Shown here: piece by piece, positions 1 through 8,996 of the stretch | Layout of the letters: every line of letters begins with the position of its first letter | Position numbering within the stretch: the stretch's first letter is position 1 | Assembly: GCF_005771435.1 (NCBI RefSeq) | Contig: NZ_VANI01000002.1 | Location: 1 to 64,000, forward strand | Length of the DNA stretch: 64,000 bases | Source: Microbulbifer harenosus | Lineage (GTDB): Bacteria > Pseudomonadota > Gammaproteobacteria > Pseudomonadales > Cellvibrionaceae | Reading direction: 5' to 3' | Made by a program: the position numbers and the translations under genes | The notes under the pieces: model-generated | Databases searched by the model: none | The model's input: the letters and a program-made list of their open reading frames with translations, nothing else | What the model was told of the DNA's origin: nothing

Positions 1-1110
1 GTAGCCGCTGTTGGTTTTGATTTTGTCGCGCACGACGAAGTAGCCGGCAACCAGTGTCGCAGCACTCCAGCCCAGGGTTTCGGCATTCACCGCCTGAGTG
101 AAACTCTTCAGGATATCGTCGGCGCCTAAGGTGCCTGCAGCACCGCTAAGGGTAATAGCGCCGATGACCGCGCCGCCTTTGCCGAACGTCGCGCTGCGGG
201 CATCGGGATTGTGGAATACATCGCCGGGATTGATGTTGGTGCCAAGGTAGTCGAAGCCCACTTTTTTGCTCAGTGCTTCCAGTGTGTTTTTGCCGGTTTC
301 TTTGCCGCGGGGATTGGAGAAGTAGACGGTTTGCAGTTTCAGGTTTTCACGTAATTCCTTTTCCCGCGCGGGTGCGACGGGTGCGGGAGAAAGACGGTTT
401 TCTAGCGCTTGCATGGCGCGCACAAAGGTGGTTGCTCCTTCACCGTGCACTAGCCAGTTTACTCGGGCGCCGCTGGCGACGGCTTGCTGTATCAGGGAAA
501 CCAGGTGGTCCCGCTGTTTATCGCTTTTGTGGTTGCCGTTTTGCCAGTAGAGGGAGTAGTGATTGCCCTGTCGGTTAATGTCATGTTCTTTTACTCCGGC
601 TCGGTAGGCTTTGCTGATGTGATTGATCAGCATACTGCCGGCATCTTCCTTGCTCTCAAACTTGCCGCTTACGGCGGCATAGTGGGAATTGTTCCAGCGG
701 TGGGACAGGGGCATTCTCGATTCATAATCTTGGGCCGTGGTCCATTTGTGAGGACGACCTTGGACTTCTTCGCACTGAACCTGATAGAGCCCGGTGGCTT
801 GTCGGCCGCCTTTCGGTTTGTAGTCACTGTTGACTTCGAGTCCCATGATCAGCACATCGCCATCGCCGTCCAGCTGGTAGTGAATAGCGGCGCCATCGAA
901 GATAATTTTTTCACTCCGGAACATGCGGCCAACGGCGGAACTTCTGAGAGCGTGTATAGCTCTGACAACGCTGGTTAAGTAGTAGTTGTCCTGATGACCG
1001 CGTACGATCTGTTGCCAGGCACTTTGCTGGGTATGCAGGATGTATATGTTGCGACCTATGCGGTCGCTGCTACCGCTTATCAGTTTCCAGGTATTGCTTT
1101 CGCCTTGCAT
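1..1110 (-). CDS. Hypothetical protein, copy B of duplicated pair (3' end cut by window edge)
   Basis: The reading frame is open from an ATG at 1110 down to base 1, so about 22 C-terminal codons lie outside the window. It closely matches the complete paralogue at 4130-5308: same start (MQGE), same HTQ and RQGNHYSLYWQ segments, same net frame. The main divergence is around 720-800. The middle holds a VHGEGATTF segment, and the C-terminal part has two hydrophobic glycine/alanine-rich stretches that could be membrane segments. It follows its partner gene (1150-2070) with a 39-base gap, so the two are probably cotranscribed. I do not recognise the family. The duplicated two-gene arrangement recalls effector/immunity arrays, but nothing in the sequence proves that. 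Confidence 0.75.
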   Translation of the reverse strand, partial: MQGESNTWKLISGSSDRIGRNIYILHTQQSAWQQIVRGHQDNYYLTSVVRAIHALRSSAVGRMFRSEKIIFDGAAIHYQLDGDGDVLIMGLEVNSDYKPKGGRQATGLYQVQCEEVQGRPHKWTTAQDYESRMPLSHRWNNSHYAAVSGKFESKEDAGSMLINHISKAYRAGVKEHDINRQGNHYSLYWQNGNHKSDKQRDHLVSLIQQAVASGARVNWLVHGEGATTFVRAMQALENRLSPAPVAPAREKELRENLKLQTVYFSNPRGKETGKNTLEALSKKVGFDYLGTNINPGDVFHNPDARSATFGKGGAVIGAITLSGAAGTLGADDILKSFTQAVNAETLGWSAATLVAGYFVVRDKIKTNSGY

Positions 1111-1149
1111 GACAGCTCCTTGTCTTGAAAGTAGGGGAAAAATAAATGC

Positions 1150-2070
1150 TCAGGGAGTCAAAACCGGCGGGGGGCTGCCGGGCTTGAGGATTACAACGTT
1201 GTCTTCGCCTTTACGATCATCTCCACGACGCCATTCCGGATAGATCCAGGGCTCCGGCTCGCGGTGCTTGGTGGCGCGGGCGTCTGGCCATTTGCGCTTT
1301 GCTTCCGCCAGTCGTTGTTTTGCCGTAGATCCCAGTTCTAGGCGTACCGAACGGAGCACTTTACTGGTCAGTGCATTCATGTGCTTCAGGCAGGTTTCGA
1401 CGGGTGCGTAGCCGAGGTAGCTGTACCCCATATTCAGGTAATAGCGATCATCCAGCGGGGTGCGTAGGCAGCCGCCCCTATAGGTATGCATAAATTCCGG
1501 TGGCGGTTCCGGATCGTTAGAATAGTCGGGCTGATATTCATAATAGAGCCAGGGTGAGCCGGATTCTCTATTTCGCAAATCCCAGTTGATCGGGGAGCAG
1601 AATCTGCCTAAGTCGGGATGTGCCGGCCCGGTGAACCAGAGGGTTCGAATGGCCATCTGCTCAAAGTGATTAGGATTGAAACTGCTCATCCCTTCCGGCA
1701 AGGCGTCGTAGCGCGAGATGCTGGCGCCAAACTGGATGTTGCCATACGGGCGAGTGCGCCAGGGGGGGCCGTAAAGTTCCCACCTGCGACTGAACAGGTT
1801 GAGATGTGATTTTCCCTCGCGCTGCCAATCTGGAAGGAGACTGTCATCGCTATATTGCTTGTCATCGTAAATATTCACCCGCTCCGGTGGCTCCTTACCG
1901 GCAAATCCCTGGTAATTGGAATGTGGCGGCATCAGCATGGTCAACGTGCTGCCAGATAAATCTATCTCCACCTTTTCTGGGCGGTTAATGCCGGGAATAT
2001 AGGGGTACTTGTGGGAGGCGAATAGTCGTTTCAGCATGGGTTTCCGGGGCCGTCCATGGGCCCTGTTCAT
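1150..2070 (-). CDS. Hypothetical protein, partner gene, copy B
   Basis: A 306-residue protein if started at the conserved MNRAHG; an upstream ATG at 2208 and a downstream MLKRLF start at 2037 are also possible. I chose MNRAHG because both copies share it and give the same length. The protein is soluble-looking and rich in Trp, Tyr, Pro and charged residues, with no signal peptide or membrane segment. Well-conserved segments include PHSNYQGFAGKEPP, WLYYEYQ and FMHTYRGGCLRTPLDD. It ends in an acidic stretch and a proline-rich tail (LKPGSPPP). It precedes its partner (1-1110) and is the paralogue of 5351-6271. The family is not recognised; an immunity or adaptor role would be a guess based only on the pairing. 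Confidence 0.7.
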   Translation of the reverse strand: MNRAHGRPRKPMLKRLFASHKYPYIPGINRPEKVEIDLSGSTLTMLMPPHSNYQGFAGKEPPERVNIYDDKQYSDDSLLPDWQREGKSHLNLFSRRWELYGPPWRTRPYGNIQFGASISRYDALPEGMSSFNPNHFEQMAIRTLWFTGPAHPDLGRFCSPINWDLRNRESGSPWLYYEYQPDYSNDPEPPPEFMHTYRGGCLRTPLDDRYYLNMGYSYLGYAPVETCLKHMNALTSKVLRSVRLELGSTAKQRLAEAKRKWPDARATKHREPEPWIYPEWRRGDDRKGEDNVVILKPGSPPPVLTP

Positions 2071-2435
2071 TCCTGTAGGTGTGTTCTGAATGCTACCGGG
2101 GAGGCTACATGGATTCAACGGAACACGGCACGATATTGCGCATTTTCTGCAAGAAATGCAGGCACTTTCGTACAAGTTAAATGGTAGGAGGCTGGCCCTG
2201 TGTGTCACTCTGCGGCGGCTTTCTGGATATCGCGGTACCAGATTTTCCTCTGGGCCACATTAGCCACCATGGTGTCGCCATTGGGCTGAAAGAATCATTC
2301 TGACTGCATGGAAAACGGGTTTAGAAATTGACGCCCTGAATACAGAAGGAAAAGTTCACCAGCAACCCGCTGCAATCAGATATCCATGGCTGGGGCAATG
2401 CCTCTGTAGAATGAACGATTACGATTTAACGGCGC

Positions 2436-3347
2436 TTACATTTGGTTTAACGCTGCTCCCAAGGTGGCCCGCAGCCGATCCACGACAGTGGGTAAGGGTT
2501 CAAGAGTTAGTTCATTTTTCTTTATGAAGGCGTGCCACAGGGCCTGCCGCGAGGGATCGTGTGCAAACTCATTCTTCAGGCCAATCGGTAACTCCTCGGG
2601 CAGCGCCATGCCGCGCCGTTCGAAGGTGGCTTTGAGCGCTTGGGCCAATAGGGGGGTGTTCAGAGTTTCGCGTTCCAGCAACACCGACAGATCGAAGTAA
2701 TCTTTCATCCGACTGTTTGTCATACCCAATACCGCAATGGCGTGGAGCTTTTCCGCGATTACGGTGTAAACGGGATAGGCGCGCAAGCGAGGCGCAGGCT
2801 GGTCGGCCAGCAGCACCGGGTAGGTCGCATCAATGGGACCGGGTGTCACGGCATCACCGAAACCGATGTCGATCTGTGTCTTGCAACGTGCGTTGGCAAG
2901 CTCGCTACTGATGAGGACGCGCGCCCCGGTGTATCCGGCGTCCTTGCGGATTTCCTCGGCGGCGACCGAGGTCGGGTCGAACATGATGCCGTCGGCCACG
3001 GAGACGCTGGCGATGTCGCGGAAGGTTTGGGCTACGGATTCCAAATCGCTTGCGCCGAAGCCGAGTAGGTCGGCGTCACGCGTGGCCCGGTGTGGCATGT
3101 CGTACCAGAGCGTGAACAGCAGCGCGCCCTTGAGCAGAAAGTGATCCGCGTGCTTGGATTGGCTCAGGCGGTAGAGAATGCGTTCCAGTGCGTAGCGTAC
3201 CAGTATCTGGTTGAAGTCCACACCCTGCGCCTTGGCTACGTTGAGCAGACGGGCTCGCACGGAGGCGGCAACGTTACTGTTTGGTGCATCCTTGCGTCTC
3301 GCCCCTTTGGGTTTGGCGCGAAAGTTTTCTCCCGAAAAATTTTTCAC
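2436..3347 (-). CDS. abiEii: AbiEii-type nucleotidyltransferase toxin
   Basis: A 303-residue protein of the nucleotidyl transferase AbiEii/AbiGii toxin family (type IV toxin-antitoxin and abortive phage infection). The N-terminal half has the family signature LLKGALLFTLWYD followed by RATRDADLL, where the Asp-x-Asp pair is the expected metal-binding centre. A later segment (EKLHAIAVLG, then SRMKDYFDL) matches the conserved helical part of the family. It overlaps the upstream antitoxin gene by 4 bases (3344-3347), the usual translational coupling of AbiE operons. Known members transfer nucleotides to tRNA or other targets. The pair lies between the two copies of the duplicated unknown unit, which may mark an insertion hot spot. 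Confidence 0.85.
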   Translation of the reverse strand: MKNFSGENFRAKPKGARRKDAPNSNVAASVRARLLNVAKAQGVDFNQILVRYALERILYRLSQSKHADHFLLKGALLFTLWYDMPHRATRDADLLGFGASDLESVAQTFRDIASVSVADGIMFDPTSVAAEEIRKDAGYTGARVLISSELANARCKTQIDIGFGDAVTPGPIDATYPVLLADQPAPRLRAYPVYTVIAEKLHAIAVLGMTNSRMKDYFDLSVLLERETLNTPLLAQALKATFERRGMALPEELPIGLKNEFAHDPSRQALWHAFIKKNELTLEPLPTVVDRLRATLGAALNQM

Positions 3348-3949
3348 TCAATGGCCTCCAGATAGGGGCGCATCACGTTGGTTACGCGGCAGATCTTCGC
3401 GTAGCGCCACAGGTCGTCTGCCGTTGCCTTGCGTTGGGCGCGTGCGTCCTTCAATGCCTCCAGCGCGACGTCCAGACCGATTTTGTTGCGGTGCTTGAAG
3501 CAGTCCACGACTGTCTTTGCTACACCATAGACTCGCAGCTTCACGCCATCACGTAGGTGCTCCTCAATGCCTGCGTTGTAAACCTCACCGCTCATCTGAA
3601 CCATCTTGATTGGTGGGTAGTCGATGCGCGGCACGTGGCTGCCGCGGGGCATGGCGATCCAGATCTGGCGTGGCAGCTGGGTAGTCAGTTCGTGGAATTG
3701 CAGTGAGCTCAGCAGGCAAAATACGGCTTGCGGTACCTTCGTGGCGATGGTCACAAGCCCTTCGTGTTCTGACCCCGGATAGTTGGGGAGGCGGTAGAGG
3801 CCGCGCCCGACCTTGTCCAACAGACCAGCCGCGGTCAGGCGCGTCAGAACGACCCGAGGCGCATCAATGGCGTCCAGGTCGCTGGTGCGGAGTAGCCCTT
3901 TCTGGCGAGCCAGATCAAGGACGCGTTGATTATGGGTGTCGGAGGGCAT
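3344..3949 (-). CDS. abiEi: AbiEi-type antitoxin / transcriptional regulator
   Basis: A 201-residue protein of the AbiEi antitoxin family. The first 60 residues form a winged-helix region (ARQKGLLRTSDLDAIDAPR, then TAAGLLDKVGRGLYRLP), which in this family binds inverted repeats in the promoter and represses the operon. The remainder (FCLLSSLQFHELTTQLP, then VYGVAKTVVDCFKHRNKIG) matches the C-terminal antitoxin domain. It is the first gene of the pair and overlaps the toxin gene by 4 bases. The 180-base gap upstream (3950-4129) should contain the promoter; I did not find a convincing inverted-repeat operator in it. Confidence 0.85.
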   Translation of the reverse strand: MPSDTHNQRVLDLARQKGLLRTSDLDAIDAPRVVLTRLTAAGLLDKVGRGLYRLPNYPGSEHEGLVTIATKVPQAVFCLLSSLQFHELTTQLPRQIWIAMPRGSHVPRIDYPPIKMVQMSGEVYNAGIEEHLRDGVKLRVYGVAKTVVDCFKHRNKIGLDVALEALKDARAQRKATADDLWRYAKICRVTNVMRPYLEAIE

Positions 3950-4129
3950 GCTGGAAGTATGTTCCTTTTTTTCGCTTATTGAAACAATTTGACGAAATAA
4001 CGGAACCCTCCCCTGTCATCTGCATGTGCGCTGATTCCGCCGGCTTCAGGTTGTAGCCATATGTAATCACTATGTGGCAATGCAGCCGCATTACATCCGG
4101 TAGCACTAAAGGGGCAGATAACCTGGGTA

Positions 4130-5308
4130 TCACCCTACCCAGCGCTGGTTTCCATCCCCGAAGGTGCTGCTGATGAATCCCGGCAGGTTGCGCGCATAGC
4201 CGCTGTTGGTTTTGATTTTGTCGCGCACGACGAAGTAGCCGGCAACCAGTGTCGCAGCACTCCAGCCCAGGGTTTCGGCATTCACCGCCTGAGTGAAACT
4301 CTTAAGGATATCGTCGGCACCGAGGGTGCCGGCAGCACCGCTCAGGGTGATAGCGCCGATGACCGCGCCGCCTTTGCCGAACGCCGCACTGCGGGCATCG
4401 GGATTGTGGAATACATCGCCGGGATTGATGTTGGTGCCAAGGTAGTCGAAGCCCACTTTTTTGCTCAGTGCTTCCAGCGTGTTTTTGCCGGTTTCCTTGC
4501 CGCGAGGATTGGAGAAGTAGACGGTTTGCAGCTTGAGGTTTTCACGCAATTCCTTTTCCCGCGCGGGTGCGACGGGTGCGGGAGAAAGACGCTTTTCCAG
4601 CGCGTGCATGGCGCGCACAAAGGTGGTAGCGCCTTCGCCGTGCACCAGCCAGTTTACCCGGGCGCCGCTGGCGACGGCTTGCTGTATCAGGGAAACCAGG
4701 TGATCCCGCTGCTTGTCGCTTTTGTGGTTGCCGTTTTGCCAGTAGAGAGAGTAGTGATTGCCCTGTCGGTTGATGTCGTGTTCTTTTATTCCGGCTTTGT
4801 AGGCATTGCTGATGTGATTGATCAGCATACTGCCGGCATCTTCCTTGCTCTCAAACTTGCCGCTTACGGCGGCATAGTGGGATTTGTTCCAGCGGTGGGA
4901 TAGGGTCATCTTGGTTTTTGCTTTGTCTCGTGTGGACCACTCGAAATCGCGATCCCGAGCTGCTGAACAATCTACCTGATAGAGTCCGGTGGTTTGTTGG
5001 CCGCGTTTGGGGTTGTAGCTGCTGTTGACTTCAAGGCCCATGATCAGCACGTCGCCGTCAGTGTCCAACTCGTAATGGATGGCGGCACCATCAAAGATCA
5101 GCTTTTCCCGCCGGAGCTTGCGCCCTACAGCAATGCCACCGAGAGCGTAAACGGCTCTGGCAATACTGGCCAAATAGTAACTGTTGTGTTGATTGCGCAA
5201 AATCTGTTGCCAGTTTTTTTCTTGGGTATGCAGGATATATACGCTGCGACTGACGTTATGCTGGCCGCGACCGATAATCAGCTTCCATGTTTTTGTTTCG
5301 CCTTGCAT
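4130..5308 (-). CDS. Hypothetical protein, copy A of duplicated pair
   Basis: A complete 392-residue paralogue of the gene cut at base 1. Landmarks are an N-terminal domain of about 120 residues (HTQEKNW, DGDVLIMGLEVNS), a central region with RQGNHYSLYWQNGNHKS, a VHGEGATTFVRAM segment near residue 225, and a C-terminal region with two candidate hydrophobic segments (GGAVIGAITLSGAAG and GWSAATLVAGYFVV). There is no signal peptide. It follows 5351-6271 by 42 bases, so the two are likely one transcript. The VHGEG segment superficially resembles a hydrolase nucleophile elbow but is not a true GxSxG. The membrane-like tail would fit a membrane-acting effector, but I recognise no family and assign no function. 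Confidence 0.75.
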   Translation of the reverse strand: MQGETKTWKLIIGRGQHNVSRSVYILHTQEKNWQQILRNQHNSYYLASIARAVYALGGIAVGRKLRREKLIFDGAAIHYELDTDGDVLIMGLEVNSSYNPKRGQQTTGLYQVDCSAARDRDFEWSTRDKAKTKMTLSHRWNKSHYAAVSGKFESKEDAGSMLINHISNAYKAGIKEHDINRQGNHYSLYWQNGNHKSDKQRDHLVSLIQQAVASGARVNWLVHGEGATTFVRAMHALEKRLSPAPVAPAREKELRENLKLQTVYFSNPRGKETGKNTLEALSKKVGFDYLGTNINPGDVFHNPDARSAAFGKGGAVIGAITLSGAAGTLGADDILKSFTQAVNAETLGWSAATLVAGYFVVRDKIKTNSGYARNLPGFISSTFGDGNQRWVG

Positions 5309-5350
5309 GACAGTTCCTTGTCTTGGAAATGGGAAAAAAAGAATAAATGA

Positions 5351-6271
5351 TCAGGGGATCAAAGCCGGTGGGGGGCTGCCGGGCTTGAGGATCACGACAT
5401 GATCCTCGCCCTTATCTTCGTCACCGTCACGCCATTCAGGGTAAACCCAGGGTTCCGGTTCGCGGTGCCGGGTGGCCCGGGCGTCAGGCCATTTGCGCTT
5501 TGCTTCCGCCAATCGTTCTTTGGCCGTGGATCCCAGCTCCAGGTGTACGGAGTCGAGCACCTTTCGGGTCAACGCATTCATATGTTCCAGGCAGATATCC
5601 ACCGGCGCGTAGCCGAGATAGCCGTATCCCATATTCAGGTAATAGTGATCGTCCAAGGGGGTACGGAGGCAGCCCCCCCGGTAGGTGTGCATAAATTCCG
5701 GCGGCGGCTCGGGATCGTGGGAATAGTCGCGCTGATATTCATAGTAAAGCCACGGTGCGCCGGGCTCTCTGGTGTTCATATCCCAGTTGATCGGCGCGCG
5801 GGATCTTCCCGTGTAGGGTTGTGCCGGCCCGGTAAACCAGAGGCTGCGCATGGCCATCTGCTCAAAGTGCCGAGGATTGAACGCGCTCATGCCCTCCGGC
5901 AGGGTATCGTAACGCAGGATGTTGATGCCAAACCGGATATTGCCGAGCGGCCGTTCGCGCCAGAGCGGGCCGTATAGCTCCCACCGGCGTTTGAGCAGGG
6001 TGAGATGGGATACCCCTTCGCGCTGCCATTCGGGTAGCGAACTGTCATCGACATACTGCCCGTCATTGTAAATATTCGCCTGCGCCGGTGGCTCCTTGCC
6101 GGCAAATCCCTGGTAGTTGGAATGCGGTGGCATCAGCATGGTGAGCTTACTGCCGGATAGATCGATCTCGATCTTTTCGGGGCGGTTGAGGCCGGGAATA
6201 TAGGGGTGCTTGCGGGAGGCGAAGAGTCGTTTCAGCATGGGCTTCGGGGGCCATCCATGGGCCCTGTTCAT
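5351..6271 (-). CDS. Hypothetical protein, partner gene, copy A
   Basis: A 306-residue paralogue of 1150-2070, of identical length from the shared MNRAHG start; alternatives are 6319 (longer) and 6238 (MLKRLF). It shares PHSNYQGFAGKEPP, WLYYEYQ, TYRGGCLRTPLDD and the LKPGSPPP tail. Differences are scattered substitutions, so both copies look intact and under constraint rather than one being decayed. Sequence similarity to copy B continues into the DNA upstream of the start (to about 6370), so the whole unit including its promoter region was duplicated. It is transcribed divergently from the nuclease gene at 6470. Function unknown. Confidence 0.7.
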   Translation of the reverse strand: MNRAHGWPPKPMLKRLFASRKHPYIPGLNRPEKIEIDLSGSKLTMLMPPHSNYQGFAGKEPPAQANIYNDGQYVDDSSLPEWQREGVSHLTLLKRRWELYGPLWRERPLGNIRFGINILRYDTLPEGMSAFNPRHFEQMAMRSLWFTGPAQPYTGRSRAPINWDMNTREPGAPWLYYEYQRDYSHDPEPPPEFMHTYRGGCLRTPLDDHYYLNMGYGYLGYAPVDICLEHMNALTRKVLDSVHLELGSTAKERLAEAKRKWPDARATRHREPEPWVYPEWRDGDEDKGEDHVVILKPGSPPPALIP

Positions 6272-6469
6272 TCCGATGAGTGTGTTTGGAATGCTACCGG
6301 GGCGGTTGTCATGTTTCAATTAAATCCGGCACGATGTTGCACGTTTCTTGCAGGATCATCAGGCACTTGCGTACAAATTACGTGGCCTGAGATCGCTAGG
6401 AAGGCTGCGGGTGAGTCTGGTACGCTGCTGTGCCCAATTGCGCTCTTAATGGATCAAAAGGAATTGATC

Positions 6470-7963
6470 ATGATTGAAACGGGAACTCCTCCTCTTATCC
6501 CGGCTGCCGACTATGTCCAGCCAGCTGGGGCTATGGAAATTTCACCGGGCCATGTCGCCCATCACGGTGCGGTCTCAGGCGTCACCGGCTCCTGCCATGA
6601 ATTGTTTGCGGACCAACACAACTCCATCCTGATCGACTGCGGCCTGTTTCAGGGCGCGGAGACGTCCCCCGGTGGGCGCGGTGGCAGCAGTCTGGAAATT
6701 GAATTTGATATCCGCTCGGTGCGCGCGCTGGTGGTGACCCATGTGCACATCGATCATGTGGGGCGAATTCCCTATCTGATTGCCGCTGGTTTCCGCGGCC
6801 CCATTTACTGTTCCGAGCCCTCTGCCGAGCTGTTGCCGCTGGTGCTGGAAGATGCGGTGAAAATCGGTATCAGCCGGGATGCGGCGCTGATTGAAAAGTT
6901 CATCGGTTATATCAAAAAGCAGTTGCGGCCTCTGCCCTATAACGGCTGGCAGCCGGTGATCGCGGAGGAGGGCTGCAGGCTCGATATCCGCCTGCAGCGC
7001 GCGGGCCATATTCTCGGGTCTGCTTATGTTGAGTGTGAGGTGCGATGTCCACAGGTTTCCGGGGAGGTTGGCAAGCGCCGCATTATTTTCTCTGGCGATT
7101 TGGGCGCGTCGAATACACCACTGCTGTATGCACCTAAAGCGCCTTGGGGTTGTGACGAGCTGGTAATCGAGAGTACCTACGGTGACCGCCTGCATCAGAA
7201 CCGCGAGCAGCGAGTGCGCATTCTGCAGGGGGCGATTGAGCGCGCGCTGGCGGATGGTGGCAGTGTGCTGATCCCGGCGTTCAGTATCGGCCGCACCCAG
7301 GAACTCCTGTACGAGCTGGAAGGCATAATCCACAGCCAGGCCAGCCGCAAACATGTGCCCAATCCATGGCGGGACCTGCCGGTGATTGTGGACTCGCCGC
7401 TGGCGAGCCGCTTTACAGACGTCTACCGCCGCCTGCGGACCTATTGGGACGCGGAAGCCAGGCGTCTGCTAAGCCGCGGTCGCCACCCGCTGAGTTTTGA
7501 GCAGCTGATTACGGTGGACGATCACGGAGCGCATGACAAGTTGGTGGCGGAACTCGCCAACAGCCGGCGCCCGGCCATTGTGATTGCCGCCAGCGGCATG
7601 TGCAGTGGTGGCCGGATCGTGAATTATCTGAAGGCGATGCTCGAAGACAAGCGCCACAATATTCTGTTTGTGGGCTATCAGGCACAGGGCACACCGGGGC
7701 GGGATATTCAGACCTATGGGCCGGACAATGGCTATGTGGATCTCGACGGCCAGCGCTACCACATCGCTGCGGGAGTGGAGACCATCAGCGGTTACTCCGC
7801 CCACGGGGATCAGGATGATCTATTGGGTTTTATCCGCAAGATGAAGAAGCGCCCGCAGCTTGTGCGGGTGGTGCATGGGGATGACCGGGCCAAGGCCGCA
7901 CTGAAGGCAAAGATCGAGCGGGAGGGGCTGGCGGGGAGCGTGGTGATCCCGGATTTGGCATAA
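6470..7963 (+). CDS. Beta-CASP metallo-beta-lactamase RNase-like protein
   Basis: A 497-residue protein of the metallo-beta-lactamase/beta-CASP family with a C-terminal RNA-specificity (RMMBL) motif, related to archaeal and bacterial CPSF-like nucleases. The zinc motif is THVHIDHVGR, an HxHxDH; the lactamase core continues with RAGHILGSAYVE and FSGDLG. The beta-CASP part contains VLIPAFSIGRTQELLYELE and IVIAASGMCSGGRIVNYL, and the RMMBL end is SGYSAHGDQDDLL. I chose the ATG at 6470 because AAAAGGA lies seven bases upstream (6456-6462). The frame stays open further upstream, but that part reads as intergenic sequence. It stands alone between the duplicated unit and the capsule genes. Probable RNA processing; the target is unknown. 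Confidence 0.85.
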   Translation: MIETGTPPLIPAADYVQPAGAMEISPGHVAHHGAVSGVTGSCHELFADQHNSILIDCGLFQGAETSPGGRGGSSLEIEFDIRSVRALVVTHVHIDHVGRIPYLIAAGFRGPIYCSEPSAELLPLVLEDAVKIGISRDAALIEKFIGYIKKQLRPLPYNGWQPVIAEEGCRLDIRLQRAGHILGSAYVECEVRCPQVSGEVGKRRIIFSGDLGASNTPLLYAPKAPWGCDELVIESTYGDRLHQNREQRVRILQGAIERALADGGSVLIPAFSIGRTQELLYELEGIIHSQASRKHVPNPWRDLPVIVDSPLASRFTDVYRRLRTYWDAEARRLLSRGRHPLSFEQLITVDDHGAHDKLVAELANSRRPAIVIAASGMCSGGRIVNYLKAMLEDKRHNILFVGYQAQGTPGRDIQTYGPDNGYVDLDGQRYHIAAGVETISGYSAHGDQDDLLGFIRKMKKRPQLVRVVHGDDRAKAALKAKIEREGLAGSVVIPDLA

Positions 7964-8036
7964 TGGCGCCCGCCAATCCCCGACCAGAAGATATTCCTAA
8001 TTGATTGCCACTGAAAACGCATTGACCGCTTCGGCC

Positions 8037-8996
8037 ATGTCCTCATCAGGAGGACACTGGATTGTGGTGGAGGAAAACGCGAACCCCTCCTCTGACTACT
8101 TTGTGCTGCCGTTTCTGAACGCGCAGGGGCTGGAAGTTGAGCGGGTTGGTTTTGCGGATCTGCCGCCGCGGGAGCGGCTGCGCGGCGCCCATGTGTTGTT
8201 CGTGCGCTATATCCCGGCCGCCTGGCGGCGCTTGATCAGCGCCTGCCGCGATGCGCTGGCCGGGGTGCATTTTTTTATGGACGACGATCTGCTGCGCTGG
8301 TCGTCTTTTGCGCGCATGCCCCTACGCTATCAGTGGAAGTTGCTGCGCCTGAGCCGGCGGCACCGGCACTGGCTGCGCGCGGTGAATGCGCAGCTGCTGG
8401 TATCCACCCCGTATCTTCAGCAGCGCTATAACGACTGGCAGCCGCAACTATTGGCGCCGCAGGTACCGGTGGCACTGCTGCCTCTGCTGAAGCGAGAGGA
8501 TGCCGGGCAATCGACGGAGGAGATGATCACGCTGTTCTATCACGGCTCGGCTTCGCACGGTGCGGATCTTAAATGGCTGCGGCCGGTGGTCGAGCGGGTG
8601 CTCGCGGCGGATGCGCGCCTGGTGTTTGAGGTGATCGGCAATGCTTCCGTCAATCGCTTGTTCCGGGGATTGCCGCGGGTGCATGTGTTGCACCCGATGA
8701 AGTGGGGCGCCTATCAGGCGCTGTTGCGCCGGCCCGGCCGCTGTATCGGATTGGCGCCGCTGCTGGATTCGCCGTTCAACCGGGCCCGCGCTCACACCAA
8801 ATTTCTGGATATCACTCTCGCCGGCGCGGTGGGGGTTTATGCGGCGGGGCCGGTATACGGGAGTGTGGTTCGCCATGAACAAAATGGTTTGTTGCTGCCG
8901 ATGGCGGAAGATGCCTGGGTCGAGGGAATCCTGCGGCTCGCGGCCGATACACAATGGCGTCAGGCATTGTTGAGCGAGGCGCGGTTGTGTCTGTAA
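8037..8996 (+). CDS. Glycosyltransferase-like protein of capsule block
   Basis: About 319 residues, GT-B-like. Visible features are an N-terminal strand (WIVVEENANPSSDYF), an FFMDDDL segment, a C-terminal Rossmann-like half starting LFYHGSASHGADLKWL, and a donor-site-like region (ARAHTKFLDITLAGAVGVYA, then GSVVRHEQNGLLL) typical of family 1 glycosyltransferases. The start is uncertain. ATG 8037 keeps the first strand but has no clear ribosome site, whereas a GTG at 8064 has AGGAGG ten bases upstream (8048-8053). The 3' end overlaps the kpsC homologue by up to 43 bases, so translation is probably coupled. Likely role: transfer of a sugar during surface polysaccharide assembly; donor and acceptor are unknown. 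Confidence 0.7.
   Translation: MSSSGGHWIVVEENANPSSDYFVLPFLNAQGLEVERVGFADLPPRERLRGAHVLFVRYIPAAWRRLISACRDALAGVHFFMDDDLLRWSSFARMPLRYQWKLLRLSRRHRHWLRAVNAQLLVSTPYLQQRYNDWQPQLLAPQVPVALLPLLKREDAGQSTEEMITLFYHGSASHGADLKWLRPVVERVLAADARLVFEVIGNASVNRLFRGLPRVHVLHPMKWGAYQALLRRPGRCIGLAPLLDSPFNRARAHTKFLDITLAGAVGVYAAGPVYGSVVRHEQNGLLLPMAEDAWVEGILRLAADTQWRQALLSEARLCL

Larger units (their letters stand above)
1..2175 (-). repeat. Copy B of duplicated two-gene unit
   Basis: The first 2.2 kb repeat the order and sequence of 4195-6370, with net offsets of 4195-4201 bases that change only in steps of three inside the genes. Homology also covers the short region upstream of the first gene. The copy may extend left of the window. 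Confidence 0.85.
4130..6370 (-). repeat. Copy A of duplicated two-gene unit
   Basis: This is the complete copy of the unit whose second copy starts the window. The two are separated by 2176-4129, which holds the AbiE pair. No insertion sequence or terminal direct repeat was seen at the edges. Confidence 0.8.

Noticed and set aside
484-978. Plus-strand reading frame over the first gene
   Set aside because: It mirrors the minus-strand paralogue in antisense; the conserved protein similarity between copies is on the minus strand.
4130-5308. Lipase-type effector because of VHGEGATTF
   Set aside because: There is no serine at the nucleophile position and no clear His/Asp partners, so a hydrolase call is not supported.
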